From Curtobacterium poinsettiae (lineage in GTDB: Bacteria; Actinomycetota; Actinomycetes; Actinomycetales; Microbacteriaceae): DNA of 64,000 nt. Below are positions 1-8,254 of this stretch, one piece after another. How positions within the stretch are numbered: the first letter of the stretch is position 1; each line of letters opens with the position of its first letter. The notes under the pieces were generated by a model. It ran no database searches, was not told the origin of the DNA, and saw only the letters and a program-made list of their open reading frames with translations. Position numbers and translations under genes: made by a program. The stretch covers positions 1,426,001 to 1,490,000 of the forward strand of contig NZ_CP106879.1 of assembly GCF_025677645.1 (NCBI RefSeq). Direction: 5' to 3'.

Positions 1-259
1 AGACGCGGACGTCGTCGAGGTGGAAGCGCTTCGCCTCGTCGAGGATCGCGTCGGCGTAGATCGCGAGGGGGATGCTCGGGCGGGTGTGAGCCGCTTCGAG
101 GATCCGCCGGAGCGACTCCGGGCGCGGCTGCTTTCGCCCGCTCTCGTACGCCGAGATGGTGGGCTGCTGCATGCCTGCGGCGGCAGCGAGACCGGTCTGC
201 GAGAGACCGAGGTCCTCGCGGGCAGCGCGGATCAGCTCCGCAGCACGTTCGACCCGCAT
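1..259 (-). CDS. XRE-family helix-turn-helix regulator, 3' end cut by window edge
   Basis: The visible 86 residues begin MRVERAAELIRAAREDLGLS and form a classic Cro/C1-type helix-turn-helix (residues about 5-55, with QTGLAAAAGMQQPTISAYES as the recognition core). The gene runs off the window start, so the C-terminal part is unseen. It could be a stand-alone repressor or the antitoxin of a toxin-antitoxin pair, since the following residues (IYADAILDEAKRFHLDDVRV) resemble antitoxin tails. The ATG at 257-259 is preceded by a strong Shine-Dalgarno sequence (TAGGAGGG, about 5-7 bases away), which fixes the start. A possible -10 box TACAGT lies just upstream. Family call is firm; target and partner are unknown. 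Confidence 0.8.
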   Translation of the reverse strand, partial: MRVERAAELIRAAREDLGLSQTGLAAAAGMQQPTISAYESGRKQPRPESLRRILEAAHTRPSIPLAIYADAILDEAKRFHLDDVRV

Positions 260-305
260 GGCGACCCTCCTATAGCTCTCGACTGTAGACGACCGCCCGG
301 GAACG

Positions 306-341
306 ACGAAGCGCCGCCGAGCGGACTCGGCGGCGCTTCGT
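306..341 (-). terminator. Perfect hairpin between two minus-strand genes
   Basis: Perfect 16-base stem (306-321 pairs with 326-341, starting ACGAAGCGCC) with a 4-base loop. It lies between the stop of the small protein at 359 and the promoter region of the HTH gene. Position and strength fit an intrinsic terminator, without a long U tract, as is common in high-GC actinobacteria. Confidence 0.75.
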
Positions 342-358
342 GGTGGTGCTGGTGTGAC

Positions 359-646
359 CTAGGCCGCGAGGGCCATCTCGCCCGCCCGCACGGACTGCGC
401 CTGCAGTAGGGTGCGGCTGGCCTCGCCCGCCCAGGAGCGGCCCGGGACGGTCCAGCCGGCCTCGCCGACGGCGTCGAGCCGGGTGCCGCGGGTGACGAAG
501 GTCTGCAGGTCGTCGGCCGCGATGCGGACGAGGTACTCGCGCTGCGAGCGGTCGTCGCGCACCGGGAACTCGGCGATGCGGTCTGGGGTGATCGTCGGGG
601 CCGCGAGTGCGGTCCCGAACACGGTGATTCGTTCGTTGCTGGTCAT
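359..646 (-). CDS. Hypothetical small protein, 95 aa
   Basis: Not recognised. The protein begins MTSNERITVFGTALAAP and has a beta-rich first half (ITVFGTALA..., IAEFPVRDD..., REYLVRIAAD) that faintly recalls single-strand-binding-type OB folds. The similarity is too weak for a call. An in-frame ATG seven codons upstream exists, but the ATG at 646 has the better ribosome-binding site (CAGGAAG, about 9 bases away). It is followed by the hairpin at 306-341, so it is probably a single-gene unit. The 250 bases upstream (647-918) hold no gene I can support; a TATAGT at about 868-873 on the minus strand could be a -10 box. Confidence 0.5.
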   Translation of the reverse strand: MTSNERITVFGTALAAPTITPDRIAEFPVRDDRSQREYLVRIAADDLQTFVTRGTRLDAVGEAGWTVPGRSWAGEASRTLLQAQSVRAGEMALAA

Positions 647-918
647 GGTGCTGTACTTCCTGGTCATTCGGCGCCAGGGCGACTCGGTGTCGGCGGACGT
701 CTCAGTCCAGCGCGACGCATCGAGTGCGGGGCGCGCACGTCGAGTTTCAACGTGCAGCTCGTCCGTTCGGATCGAGCGGTGTCTCGAGTGGAATGCGACT
801 CGGGTGAGTCGGTGTCGAGAGGGTGGTGTGCGCGAGTCAGATGGGTTCGCTGCAGTGCACCAATCACAAACTATACGCCCACCCTGCCGAGAAGTCCAGC
901 GAGCGACCGGACCGAGCG

Positions 919-1530
919 TCAGGACGCCAGGAACGCGGCCCAGCGTTCTCCGCCGGAGGCGACGTTGCCCGACCCGTCCAGGCGAGCGGCCGCGGACGAC
1001 GGCTTGCGGTCAGTCTGCTCGTGGATCAGCCCGTCGAAGGTCGCCGAGAAGTCCAGGCGGGGCAGCGCGGCCGTGACGGCCCGCAGGTCGTCCGCCGACC
1101 ACCTTTCGAAGCCCACACCGGAGACGTCGAGCGAGGTCGCGACCTCGAGCAGGTGCCCCTCGGCGTCGAGCTCCGGGTCGACGGACCGCCACATGTGCCG
1201 CTCGATGATCTCCCCGACCCGACGGGCTCGCACGGCGTCCCACCCGGCTCCGAGCGCGAAGACCGAACCGACCGCGCCGCCGGCGTCCTCGAAAGGCACC
1301 CGGTGTGCGTCGAACGACGGGGTCACGCCGAGGTCGTGGAGCATCGTCGCGACGAAGAGCAGCTCGGGATCGGGTTCGAGGTCGACCGTCGGGGCGAGCA
1401 GGACCGCCCACGCCCACGACCTTCGGCAGTGGTTGACGAGAGCCGGTGACGACCACGCCCGCACGACGTCCAGGGCGCGCGCAGCGACGGGCGAGGGCGG
1501 GGTGAGCAGGGCTGCGACGTCGACCGACAT
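919..1530 (-). CDS. HD-domain metal-dependent phosphohydrolase-like protein
   Basis: 203 aa. The conserved His-Asp pair is seen in TMLHDLGVT (H65, D66), with an upstream histidine in LVNHCRRSWAWA (H34) and a later one in IIERHMWRS. This spacing is typical of HD superfamily hydrolases acting on nucleotides or small cyanamide-like substrates. The substrate cannot be told from sequence. The start ATG at 1530 is supported by TACTGT (1537-1542) ending 6 bases upstream, which suggests a leaderless mRNA. It is transcribed away from the surface-protein operon at 1669 and shares the 138-base region between them. No second domain is evident. Confidence 0.75.
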   Translation of the reverse strand: MSVDVAALLTPPSPVAARALDVVRAWSSPALVNHCRRSWAWAVLLAPTVDLEPDPELLFVATMLHDLGVTPSFDAHRVPFEDAGGAVGSVFALGAGWDAVRARRVGEIIERHMWRSVDPELDAEGHLLEVATSLDVSGVGFERWSADDLRAVTAALPRLDFSATFDGLIHEQTDRKPSSAAARLDGSGNVASGGERWAAFLAS

Positions 1531-1668
1531 GGCACGACAGTAGCGGCAGGAACGAGCCGTAACGGGGCGGAAACGTCCGGGCCAGAACCGGAAACAGCGC
1601 CCCGTTAGCTTTCGGTTCACTGAGTACCCGCTCAGCACCCCTCCACCCCACCCGAAGGAACTGCGCCC

Positions 1669-2478
1669 ATGCAGCACCGACCACGGCTGCGCTCCCGCGC
1701 GACGATCGTCTCCTCGACGCTCGTCGCTGCCGGGGCGTTCGGCCTCGCCGTCCTGACGGCCGCTCCGGCCCAGGCGGCACCCACCGCGACCACCGCCACC
1801 ATCGACGCCCCGGCCACCGTGACCGTCGGCACGGCGTTCGACGTCGACGTGACGATCCCCGACACCGCCGACGTCTACGCGTACGAGATCACGCTCGAGG
1901 CTGACTCGGTGCAGTACCGGGCCGACAGCGTCACCGGCCCGGACGGGGGCTTCGACAGTGTCGAGCAGGACGGCGACGCCCTGACGATCGTGCACACCCG
2001 CCTCGGCACCTCGCCGGCACTCGACGGCGACCTGGCCACCTCGATCTCACTGACCCCGACTGCGGTCGCCAGTGTCGACCTCGACGTCACGAGCATCACC
2101 CTCGTCGGCTCCGACGGCACGTCGACCACCCTCGACGACCCGGCGAGCACCACCGTCGTCGTCGCGGCGGCTGCGACCACCGCCCCGACGGCCACGCCGA
2201 CCCCGGGCGCGACCACGCAGCCCGGCGCCGGCGGCGGCACGGGTACCCCCACCGCCCCCGGCGACCCGACGGCACCGGGCACCGACCCGACCGACGGCGC
2301 CACCGCCGTGGCGGCAGCCGGAGGGGACGACCGTCCGACCGGCGGCGACCTCGCCTGGACCGGCGCCGACGTCGCGCCGTGGATCGCCGCGTCCCTGGCC
2401 CTCCTCGCCGCCGGCGGGACCCTGATCACCCTGCGGGCGCGCCGCGCCCGCCGCGAGCGCACCGGAGCCTCCGCATGA
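1669..2478 (+). CDS. Secreted cohesin-like surface protein with LAxTG sortase anchor
   Basis: 269 aa. Order: Sec signal peptide (1-36, cleavage near AQA|AP), a beta-rich domain (about 41-165) beginning TATIDAPATVTVGTAFDVDV that resembles a cohesin fold, a Pro/Thr/Gly-rich wall-spanning linker (about 170-225), an LAWTG motif (228-232), a hydrophobic segment (236-256) and an Arg-rich tail. LAxTG is the preferred signal of actinobacterial class E sortases, so the protein should be covalently fixed to the cell wall. The next gene overlaps its stop by four bases (ATGA) and encodes an amidase with a dockerin-like repeat, which strengthens the cohesin reading. Shine-Dalgarno AAGGA lies about 10 bases upstream. 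Cohesin assignment is by eye; secretion and anchoring are firm. Confidence 0.75.
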   Translation: MQHRPRLRSRATIVSSTLVAAGAFGLAVLTAAPAQAAPTATTATIDAPATVTVGTAFDVDVTIPDTADVYAYEITLEADSVQYRADSVTGPDGGFDSVEQDGDALTIVHTRLGTSPALDGDLATSISLTPTAVASVDLDVTSITLVGSDGTSTTLDDPASTTVVVAAAATTAPTATPTPGATTQPGAGGGTGTPTAPGDPTAPGTDPTDGATAVAAAGGDDRPTGGDLAWTGADVAPWIAASLALLAAGGTLITLRARRARRERTGASA

Positions 2479-4346
2479 CCGCCAAGAAGCGAGCCGCCCG
2501 CAAGCAGGCCGCCAGCAAGAAGCGCACCGCCGTCGCCGGCGCCTCGCTCATCGCCCTCGTCGGCACCGTCCTCGCCGCGACCCCCGCGATCACCGCCGCC
2601 GCAGCACCCGCGGCCGTCGACGCCAGCCCCGCCGCCATGCTCGCGCCGTACTACACGGACCTCGACCTGACCGGCGACGACCAGGTGACGAAGGCCGACC
2701 TCGCCGTGCTCACCGACCACCTCGGTGCGACGACCGCGAGCACCGACTGGGCGACGGTCAGCGCCGCGGACACCGACGCCGACGGCACCATCAGCGTCGC
2801 CGACCTGGCCGGGTTGTCGCAGCGGATGATCTACGACGACGGCCCGTTCCAGCTCGTCGAGGCGTCGACCATCGACATGCAGGCCGCGATGAACGCCGGC
2901 GTCACGACCTCGGTCGCGATCACGCAGGAGTACCTCGACCGCATCGCCGCGTACGACCGCACCAAGGTCGACCCAGCGTCGACCGGGCGCGCGCTCAACT
3001 CGATCGTCACCACCAACGCCGACGCCCTGGCCGCCGCGAAGTCCGCGGACGCCGAGCGCGCCGAGCACGGGATGACGAGCATGCTGCTCGGCGTGCCGAT
3101 CGCGGTGAAGGACAACTACGACACGAAGGACATGCCGACCACCGGTGGCTGCGGCTGCTGGGACGACAACCAGACCGACACCGACGCGGCCATGGTCACC
3201 GGTCTGCGCGACTCCGGCGCCGTGATCCTGGCGAAGGCCAGCCTCGACGAGTTCGCCTACGGGTTCGTCTCCGAGTTCTCGTCGAACCAGCCCGCCGGCT
3301 CGTCGCTCCTGGTCGCCAGCCCGTACAACACGGCGCAGACGGCCGGTGGCTCGAGCGGCGGCACCGGTGCGGCGATCTCCGCGAACCTCGCGGGCATCGG
3401 CTTCGGCACCGACACCGGCGGTTCGATCCGTGTGCCGTCGACGTACAACCAGCTCGTCGGCATCCGGCCCACGGTCGGCCTGACCAGCCGTGACGGGATC
3501 ATCCCGCTCGCGCTGTCGCAGGACACCGGCGGCCCGATCACCCGCTCGGTGACCGACGCCGCGGTCGCGCTCGACGCCGTCACCGGTGTGGACGCGGCGG
3601 ACCCGGCGACGAGTGCGCAGGCCGGCAAGGTGCCGACGTCGTACACGTCGTCGCTCGACGCCGACTCCCTGCAGGGCGCCCGCATCGGCTACGTGACGAG
3701 CATGGTCGGCACGAACGCCACGACGAAGCGCCTGTTCGACGCCTCCGTCGCGAAGCTCGAGGCCGCCGGTGCCACCGTCGTCCCGATCACCGCGACGACG
3801 GCCTTCAACCGGGTCCTGTCCGAGGGCAGCGGCAGCACGAACGAGTTCAAGCACGACCTGGACGAGTACGTCGCGAAGCACCTCGACCTCGACGTCACCG
3901 CGCGTTCCCTGCAGGGCATCCTGGCCTCGGGTGAGTACGTGCCGAGCCGCAAGAGCACCTACCAGTCGCGCGACCTGATCACCGACGCGCAGTACCAGGC
4001 GTGGGCCGGACCGACGGGGTCGCACACGACGCAGCTCGCCACCGGCAAGCAGCTCGTGACGCAGATGCTCGACGACCAGGACCTCGAAGCGCTCGTCTAC
4101 CCGTCGGGCACGCCGTACGGCACGCAGTCGACGAACATGCGCCTCAGCCCCAACACCGGCATGCCGGCGATCACCGTCCCGATGGGTCAGGCGACCGCTG
4201 CCGACAACACCATCACCGGTGCCGGCGTGAACCTGGAGTTCCTCGGCCGCTCGTTCGACGAGAGCACGGTCATCGGCCTCGGCTACGCCTTCGAGCAGGA
4301 GACGCACGCGCGCACCACGCCCGCGCTGTACCCGGCGCTCGGCTGA
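2475..4346 (+). CDS. Secreted amidase-signature hydrolase with N-terminal dockerin-like EF-hand pair
   Basis: 623 aa. A Lys/Arg-rich n-region and hydrophobic segment (1-45) form a signal peptide. Residues 60-118 hold two EF-hand-like loops in dockerin spacing: D64-T66-D68...D75 and D99-D101-D103...D110, the second (DTDADGTISVAD) being canonical. The rest is an amidase-signature enzyme with a Ser-cisSer-Lys triad predicted as K212 (AVKDN), S293 (GGSSGG) and S317 (DTGGS). These enzymes hydrolyse carboxamide bonds; the substrate is unknown. The start ATG overlaps the upstream stop (ATGA), so the two are translationally coupled. A Ca-dependent dock to the upstream cohesin-like protein would hold the enzyme on the cell wall (inference). 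The catalytic family is certain. Confidence 0.88.
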   Translation: MTAKKRAARKQAASKKRTAVAGASLIALVGTVLAATPAITAAAAPAAVDASPAAMLAPYYTDLDLTGDDQVTKADLAVLTDHLGATTASTDWATVSAADTDADGTISVADLAGLSQRMIYDDGPFQLVEASTIDMQAAMNAGVTTSVAITQEYLDRIAAYDRTKVDPASTGRALNSIVTTNADALAAAKSADAERAEHGMTSMLLGVPIAVKDNYDTKDMPTTGGCGCWDDNQTDTDAAMVTGLRDSGAVILAKASLDEFAYGFVSEFSSNQPAGSSLLVASPYNTAQTAGGSSGGTGAAISANLAGIGFGTDTGGSIRVPSTYNQLVGIRPTVGLTSRDGIIPLALSQDTGGPITRSVTDAAVALDAVTGVDAADPATSAQAGKVPTSYTSSLDADSLQGARIGYVTSMVGTNATTKRLFDASVAKLEAAGATVVPITATTAFNRVLSEGSGSTNEFKHDLDEYVAKHLDLDVTARSLQGILASGEYVPSRKSTYQSRDLITDAQYQAWAGPTGSHTTQLATGKQLVTQMLDDQDLEALVYPSGTPYGTQSTNMRLSPNTGMPAITVPMGQATAADNTITGAGVNLEFLGRSFDESTVIGLGYAFEQETHARTTPALYPALG

Positions 4347-4354
4347 GCTGAGCG

Positions 4355-4421
4355 GGTCGCGATCGCGACCACAGGACGGACGGGAGGCCCGTGGCGACAC
4401 CGCCACGGGCCTCCCGTCCGT
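4355..4421. terminator. Bidirectional terminator: 16-base palindrome plus 21-base-stem hairpin
   Basis: GGTCGCGATCGCGACC (4355-4370) is a perfect palindrome. It is followed by a perfect 21-base stem (4376-4396 with 4401-4421, loop ACAC) containing GACGGGAGGCCCG. It lies between convergent genes (amidase and the PEP-mutase-like gene), so it probably ends both transcripts. The same composite recurs at 21553-21619 and the hairpin alone at 44221-44268. Confidence 0.85.
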
Positions 4422-4429
4422 CTGCTTCG

Positions 4430-5206
4430 TCAGTTCAGGGTCGGGGTGTCCTCCGGCACGACGCCGTCGGCGTACAGGTCGGTCGCCAGGTCGCGGAGCG
4501 CGCGCAGTGCGACGCGCTGCGTGAGCGGACCGTAGGAGATGCGAGCGACGCCGAGCGCTTCGTACTCGGCAGCGGGCAGGGCGCCGGGCAGGCCGATGAC
4601 CGAGAGCTTGCCGCGGCCGAGACCGGCGACGAGCCGCTCGACCACGGAACGCTCGATCGCGCCGGGCACGAAGACCAGGGCGGCGCCGTTGTCCAGGAAG
4701 GCCGTGCCACGGGCGATCGCGTCCTCGATGCTCTCGTCGATCGGACGGTCGCCGCCGCGGGCGATCGCGTCGGTGCGGGCGTTCAGCTGGAAGTCGACGC
4801 CCTCGGCCTGGGCAGCGGCCGTGATCGCCGCGACGCGGGCGACGGCCTCGTCGAAGGGGCGCAGGCGGTCCTCGACGTTCGCGCCCACGATGCCGGAACC
4901 GATGGCGCGCCGGATGGTCTCGGCGGGGTCCTCGTAGCCGTCGTCCAGGTCGGCGGTGACCGGCAGATCCGTGGCGGCGGCGACGATCGCTGCCCCGGAC
5001 AGGGCGAGGTCGAGGGGCATCCCGCCGTCCTCGTACCCGTACGACGCGGCGATCGAGTGGCCGGCGGTGGCGATCGCCTTCGTGCCGGGCAGGTCGCTGA
5101 CGACCTTCGCGGTGATCGCGTCCCACACGTTCACGACGCGCAGGATCTCGGGGGCTTCGTGCAGCTGTTTGAGGGTGACGGCCTTGTCGGCGTTGCTCGT
5201 GCTCAT
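4430..5206 (-). CDS. Isocitrate lyase/PEP mutase superfamily protein
   Basis: 258 aa TIM-barrel enzyme. Family marks: NVWDAITAKVV near the N-terminus, the Mg-binding acidic run TADLDDGYED (86-92), GANVEDR (E112, D113) and the arginine-containing strand QLNARTDA. The KKCGH loop of true isocitrate lyase is absent. It is therefore likely a C-C or P-C bond lyase/mutase of the PEP mutase group (oxaloacetate hydrolase, methylisocitrate-lyase-like or phosphonate-related); the reaction is not determinable. The start is backed by TACTGT (5214-5219) 7 bases before the ATG, a leaderless arrangement. It is transcribed divergently from the aminotransferase-fold gene at 5317 with about 110 bases between them. 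Confidence 0.82.
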   Translation of the reverse strand: MSTSNADKAVTLKQLHEAPEILRVVNVWDAITAKVVSDLPGTKAIATAGHSIAASYGYEDGGMPLDLALSGAAIVAAATDLPVTADLDDGYEDPAETIRRAIGSGIVGANVEDRLRPFDEAVARVAAITAAAQAEGVDFQLNARTDAIARGGDRPIDESIEDAIARGTAFLDNGAALVFVPGAIERSVVERLVAGLGRGKLSVIGLPGALPAAEYEALGVARISYGPLTQRVALRALRDLATDLYADGVVPEDTPTLN

Positions 5207-5316
5207 GGGACCGACAGTAGGCGGGGCGACGCCCTGCGTCCCAGGGTGCGCGGAAGACGACGCAGGATGACGGGCGGGCTCGCGCCGGGCCTCCCGGTCG
5301 GTGCATGCTGGATCGC

Positions 5317-6504
5317 ATGGCGAGCGACGAGGAGGACCCGGTCGGCACGCTCCGCGGGGTCCGGACGAGCATCAAGTGGACGCGGTACGCGCCCGACGTG
5401 CTGCCCCTGTTCGTCGCCGAGATGGACCACGACGTCGCGCCGGCGATCCGGCAGGCCCTGATCGAACGGGTCTCGCAGTCGGACCTCGGGTACCTCGACG
5501 GCCCCGGGCCGCTCGCTCCCGCGTTCGCGCAGTTCGCGCTGGACCGGTGGGGCTGGCACATCGACCCGTCGCGGATCCACCTGGCCACCGACGTCAGTGT
5601 CGGGATCGTCGAGTCGCTCCGGCTCGCGCTGCCCGACGGCGGCCGCGTCGCGATCACACCGCCCGTGTACCCGCCGTTCTTCGAGCTCGTCGAAGAGGCC
5701 CGATGTCAGATCGAGGAAGTCCCGCTGCTCGAGCAGTGGGGGCAGTACCGGCTCGACCTCGACGGGCTCGAGCGGGCGTTCGCCAGCGGGGTCGGCGTCT
5801 TCCTGCTCTGCAACCCGCACAACCCCGTCGGCCTGGTGCACGACCGCGCCGACCTGGTCGCGATCGCCGAGCTCGCGGCGAAGTACGACGTCCTCGTCAT
5901 CAGCGACGAGATCCACGCGCCCCTGACCCACCCCGGCGTGCAGTTCACCCCGTTCGCTGCCGTCGCCGAGCCGCTCGGTGCCCGCAGCGTGTGCGTTACC
6001 TCGGCGAGCAAGGGGTGGAACCTCGCCGGTGTGAAGTGCTCGGTCATCGTCGCCGGCGATCCCCGGACCGCCGCGCTCCTCGACACCCTGTGGGAGGAGG
6101 TCGCCTGCCGCACGAGCATCCTCGGGCTGCACGCGAACCTGGCGGCGTTCACCCTGGCGACGGACTGGCTCGACGACGTCGTGGCGCGCATCGTGGCGAA
6201 CGACCGGCTGCTCGCCAAGCTCCTCGCCGAGCACCTGCCCGCGGTCGTCTACACCCGGCCGCGCGCCGGGTACCTGGCGTGGCTCGACTTCCGCGGCATC
6301 GGCCTCGGCGACGATCCCGCGGTGCCGCTGCGCGAGAACGCGTACGTCGCGCTGAACTCCGGGCTCGGGTTCGGGTCCGAGGGGCGCGGGTTCGTCCGGC
6401 TCAACCTGGCGTGCTCACCGGAGACCCTGCGCGAGGCCGTGTTCCGGATCGCTTCGGCGTACCCGTCCAGTGCGCAGGAGGGGCTGGTCTGGCACGTCGC
6501 GTGA
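5317..6504 (+). CDS. MalY/PatB-family PLP-dependent C-S lyase (cystathionine beta-lyase type)
   Basis: 395 aa fold-type I PLP enzyme. The N-terminal stretch SIKWTRY...LPLFVAEMDHDVAP is characteristic of MalY/PatB. The PLP lysine is K232 in TSASKGWNLAG. The NPHNPVG motif and DEIHAPLTHPG cofactor-contact strand are present. It likely cleaves cystathionine or cysteine conjugates to pyruvate, ammonia and a thiol. An ATG four codons upstream is possible, but CATGCT at 5304-5309 sits 7 bases before the ATG at 5317, matching the leaderless pattern of neighbouring genes. Substrate specificity within the family is open. Confidence 0.85.
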   Translation: MASDEEDPVGTLRGVRTSIKWTRYAPDVLPLFVAEMDHDVAPAIRQALIERVSQSDLGYLDGPGPLAPAFAQFALDRWGWHIDPSRIHLATDVSVGIVESLRLALPDGGRVAITPPVYPPFFELVEEARCQIEEVPLLEQWGQYRLDLDGLERAFASGVGVFLLCNPHNPVGLVHDRADLVAIAELAAKYDVLVISDEIHAPLTHPGVQFTPFAAVAEPLGARSVCVTSASKGWNLAGVKCSVIVAGDPRTAALLDTLWEEVACRTSILGLHANLAAFTLATDWLDDVVARIVANDRLLAKLLAEHLPAVVYTRPRAGYLAWLDFRGIGLGDDPAVPLRENAYVALNSGLGFGSEGRGFVRLNLACSPETLREAVFRIASAYPSSAQEGLVWHVA

Positions 6505-6513
6505 GCGCTGGGG

Positions 6514-6699
6514 TCAGTCGATGTACTGGTTGCGGCCGACGACGCGGATGCGCAGGTCGTCGTCGCGGTCCATCGCGAGGAGCTCGCGGGCCACGAACCC
6601 GACGGACGGCCACCGGGACACCTCGGTCACCATGAAGCCGTCGATGAACACCTGCCACGCGCCGGCCTCGCGGACCGCCTGCACCTCGTACGTCGCCAT
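6514..6699 (-). CDS. Small HicB-fold-like protein, 61 aa
   Basis: MATYEVQAVREAGAWQVFID and the following strand-strand-helix pattern (MVTEVSRWPSVGFVARELLAM) resemble the partial RNase H-like fold of HicB antitoxins. No HicA toxin or DNA-binding tail is present, so it appears to be an orphan. TACGCT (6706-6711) lies 6 bases upstream of the ATG, supporting a real, leaderless gene. It converges on the MalY-type gene with only 9 bases between the stops. The HicB relation is a by-eye suggestion. Confidence 0.6.
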   Translation of the reverse strand: MATYEVQAVREAGAWQVFIDGFMVTEVSRWPSVGFVARELLAMDRDDDLRIRVVGRNQYID

Positions 6700-6766
6700 G
6701 CCGTGAGCGTACCGAAGCGGGCCGGTCCGCCGTCAGTGCAGCTCGAACGTCAGTGCGGCTTGAACA

Positions 6767-7255
6767 TCAGTGCAGCTCGAGCGTCATGTGGACGTCGGCC
6801 CGGACGTAGGGGCTCGGCACGAGCTCGTCCTCGCGCAGGTGCCGGAAGCCGAACGCCTCGTACAGGTGCACGGCACTGGCCAGCTGTGCGTTGCTCTCCA
6901 GGTCGATGCGGTGCGCGCCGAGCTCGCGGGCCCGGTCGAGCGCCGCGGTGATGAGCTTCCGCCCGGTGCCGTGCCCCTGGTGATCGGGGGAGACGGCCAT
7001 CTTCACGAGCTCGAACACCCCGGGCGTCGTCGGGACGATGCCGATGCAGCCGACGACCTGGTCGTCGAGCCGGGCGACCAGGACGGCCCCGCCGCGCTCC
7101 ACGACGCGACCGACGGGATCGGTGAGGAACACGCGGTCCTCATCCTCGAGGGTGAAGTACCGAGTGATCCACGCCTCGTTGAGGGTGCGGAACGCCTCGG
7201 CGTCCGCGGGGGTGGCGAGGTCGGCGATGGTGACGGTGGAGGTCGCTTCGGGCAT
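6767..7255 (-). CDS. GNAT-family N-acetyltransferase
   Basis: 162 aa single GNAT domain. The acetyl-CoA-binding motif A is seen in LVKMAVSPDHQGHGTGRKLI (V-x-P-x-x-Q-G-x-G-x-G/R) and the C-terminal LYEAFGFRHLREDE is typical. The substrate is unknown. A start 12 codons upstream (7291) would run into the LysR promoter region. The ATG at 7255 has a GGAG ribosome-binding site and also a GAGGAT at -10 spacing, so it is preferred. It is divergent from the LysR gene, which is a plausible regulator of this acetyltransferase. Confidence 0.82.
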   Translation of the reverse strand: MPEATSTVTIADLATPADAEAFRTLNEAWITRYFTLEDEDRVFLTDPVGRVVERGGAVLVARLDDQVVGCIGIVPTTPGVFELVKMAVSPDHQGHGTGRKLITAALDRARELGAHRIDLESNAQLASAVHLYEAFGFRHLREDELVPSPYVRADVHMTLELH

Positions 7256-7323
7256 GGCTCCATCCTCGGACCACGATGAGGTCACGTCCAATACTCGTTC
7301 GCTTCGATCGATAAGCTCCGTGC

Positions 7324-8208
7324 ATGGATCGGGAACCGGACGTCGACCTCCGTCAGCTCCGCGCGTTCCTGGCCGTGGCCGACGAACTGCACTTCGGTCG
7401 GGCTGCCGAGCGACTCCGCATCGCGCAGCCCGCGCTGTCCCAGCAGATCCGGCGGACCGAGCGCGCGCTCGGCGTCGACCTGTTCGTCCGCACGAGCCGC
7501 AGCGTCGCGCTCACCGCCGCCGGCCGGGTGCTGCAGGGCCGTGCGCGATCGCTGCTCGGGCAGGTGCGGCGGGACCTCGACGAGACGGTGCGGGTCGGCC
7601 GGGGCGAGATCGGTCGGCTCGACGTCGGGTTCGTCGTCTCCGCGCTGCCCCTCGGTCCGATCGAACGCGTGCAGGCGTTCCGGGAGCGCTACCCCCTGGT
7701 CCGGGTGGACCTGACCGAGGGGTACTCGTCGACCCTGCTCGCCCGGATCGTCCGCGGCGAGCTCGACCTCGCCGTCGTCCGCGATGCCGACCCGGACCCC
7801 GCCGTGCGGCTGCTGCCGTTCCGGTCCGAGGCCTTCGTCGCGGCGGTCCCGCGTGGACACCGGCTCGCGGGCCGTGCGGCCATCCGCGGGACCGAGCTCG
7901 TGAACGAGCCGTTCGTGTTCTTCCCCGCCGTGGCCGGTTCGCTCGCGACCGAGCGCAACCTCGCACCGGTCACCGCCGGTGGTCGCCGTCCCGTCATCGT
8001 GCAGGAGGCCACGACCTGGGCGACCGTGCTGCACCTGGTGGGGGTCGGCCTCGGTGTCACGGTGGTGCCGGAGAGTGCCGCGCTCGCCGCACCCGACACC
8101 GTGGCGCTCCTGCCGCTCGAGGGCAGCGACCACCGCAGCGAGCTCGCCTGGGCGATGCGCGCCGACGACGACCGCGAGATCCTGCGCAACTTCGTCGCCG
8201 CGGACTGA
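7324..8208 (+). CDS. LysR-family transcriptional regulator
   Basis: 294 aa. N-terminal winged HTH (LRQLRAFLAVADELHFGRAA...QPALSQQIRRTE) followed by a periplasmic-binding-protein-like effector domain (about 95-290). The first 20 residues and the helix positions match the family. TAAGCT (7312-7317) ends 6 bases before the ATG, so the mRNA is probably leaderless. The gene lies head-to-head with the GNAT gene. The short shared region contains a TCGATCGA palindrome (7304-7311) that could form part of an operator. LysR proteins commonly regulate the divergent neighbour. The effector is unknown. Confidence 0.9.
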   Translation: MDREPDVDLRQLRAFLAVADELHFGRAAERLRIAQPALSQQIRRTERALGVDLFVRTSRSVALTAAGRVLQGRARSLLGQVRRDLDETVRVGRGEIGRLDVGFVVSALPLGPIERVQAFRERYPLVRVDLTEGYSSTLLARIVRGELDLAVVRDADPDPAVRLLPFRSEAFVAAVPRGHRLAGRAAIRGTELVNEPFVFFPAVAGSLATERNLAPVTAGGRRPVIVQEATTWATVLHLVGVGLGVTVVPESAALAAPDTVALLPLEGSDHRSELAWAMRADDDREILRNFVAAD

Positions 8209-8254
8209 CCGAGCGGACCGGCTGCGCGGGTGGACGCCGGTCGGGCGTCCTCGC

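Noticed and set aside
664..867. 67-codon minus-strand frame upstream of the small hypothetical gene
   Set aside because: No ribosome-binding site, Arg/Ser/Pro-rich low-information sequence, and it overlaps the likely promoter region.
1875..5657. A 1260-codon minus-strand open frame spanning the surface protein, amidase and PEP-mutase-like gene
   Set aside because: It crosses several real genes on both strands, has extreme Arg/Asp/Val bias and no conserved domain.
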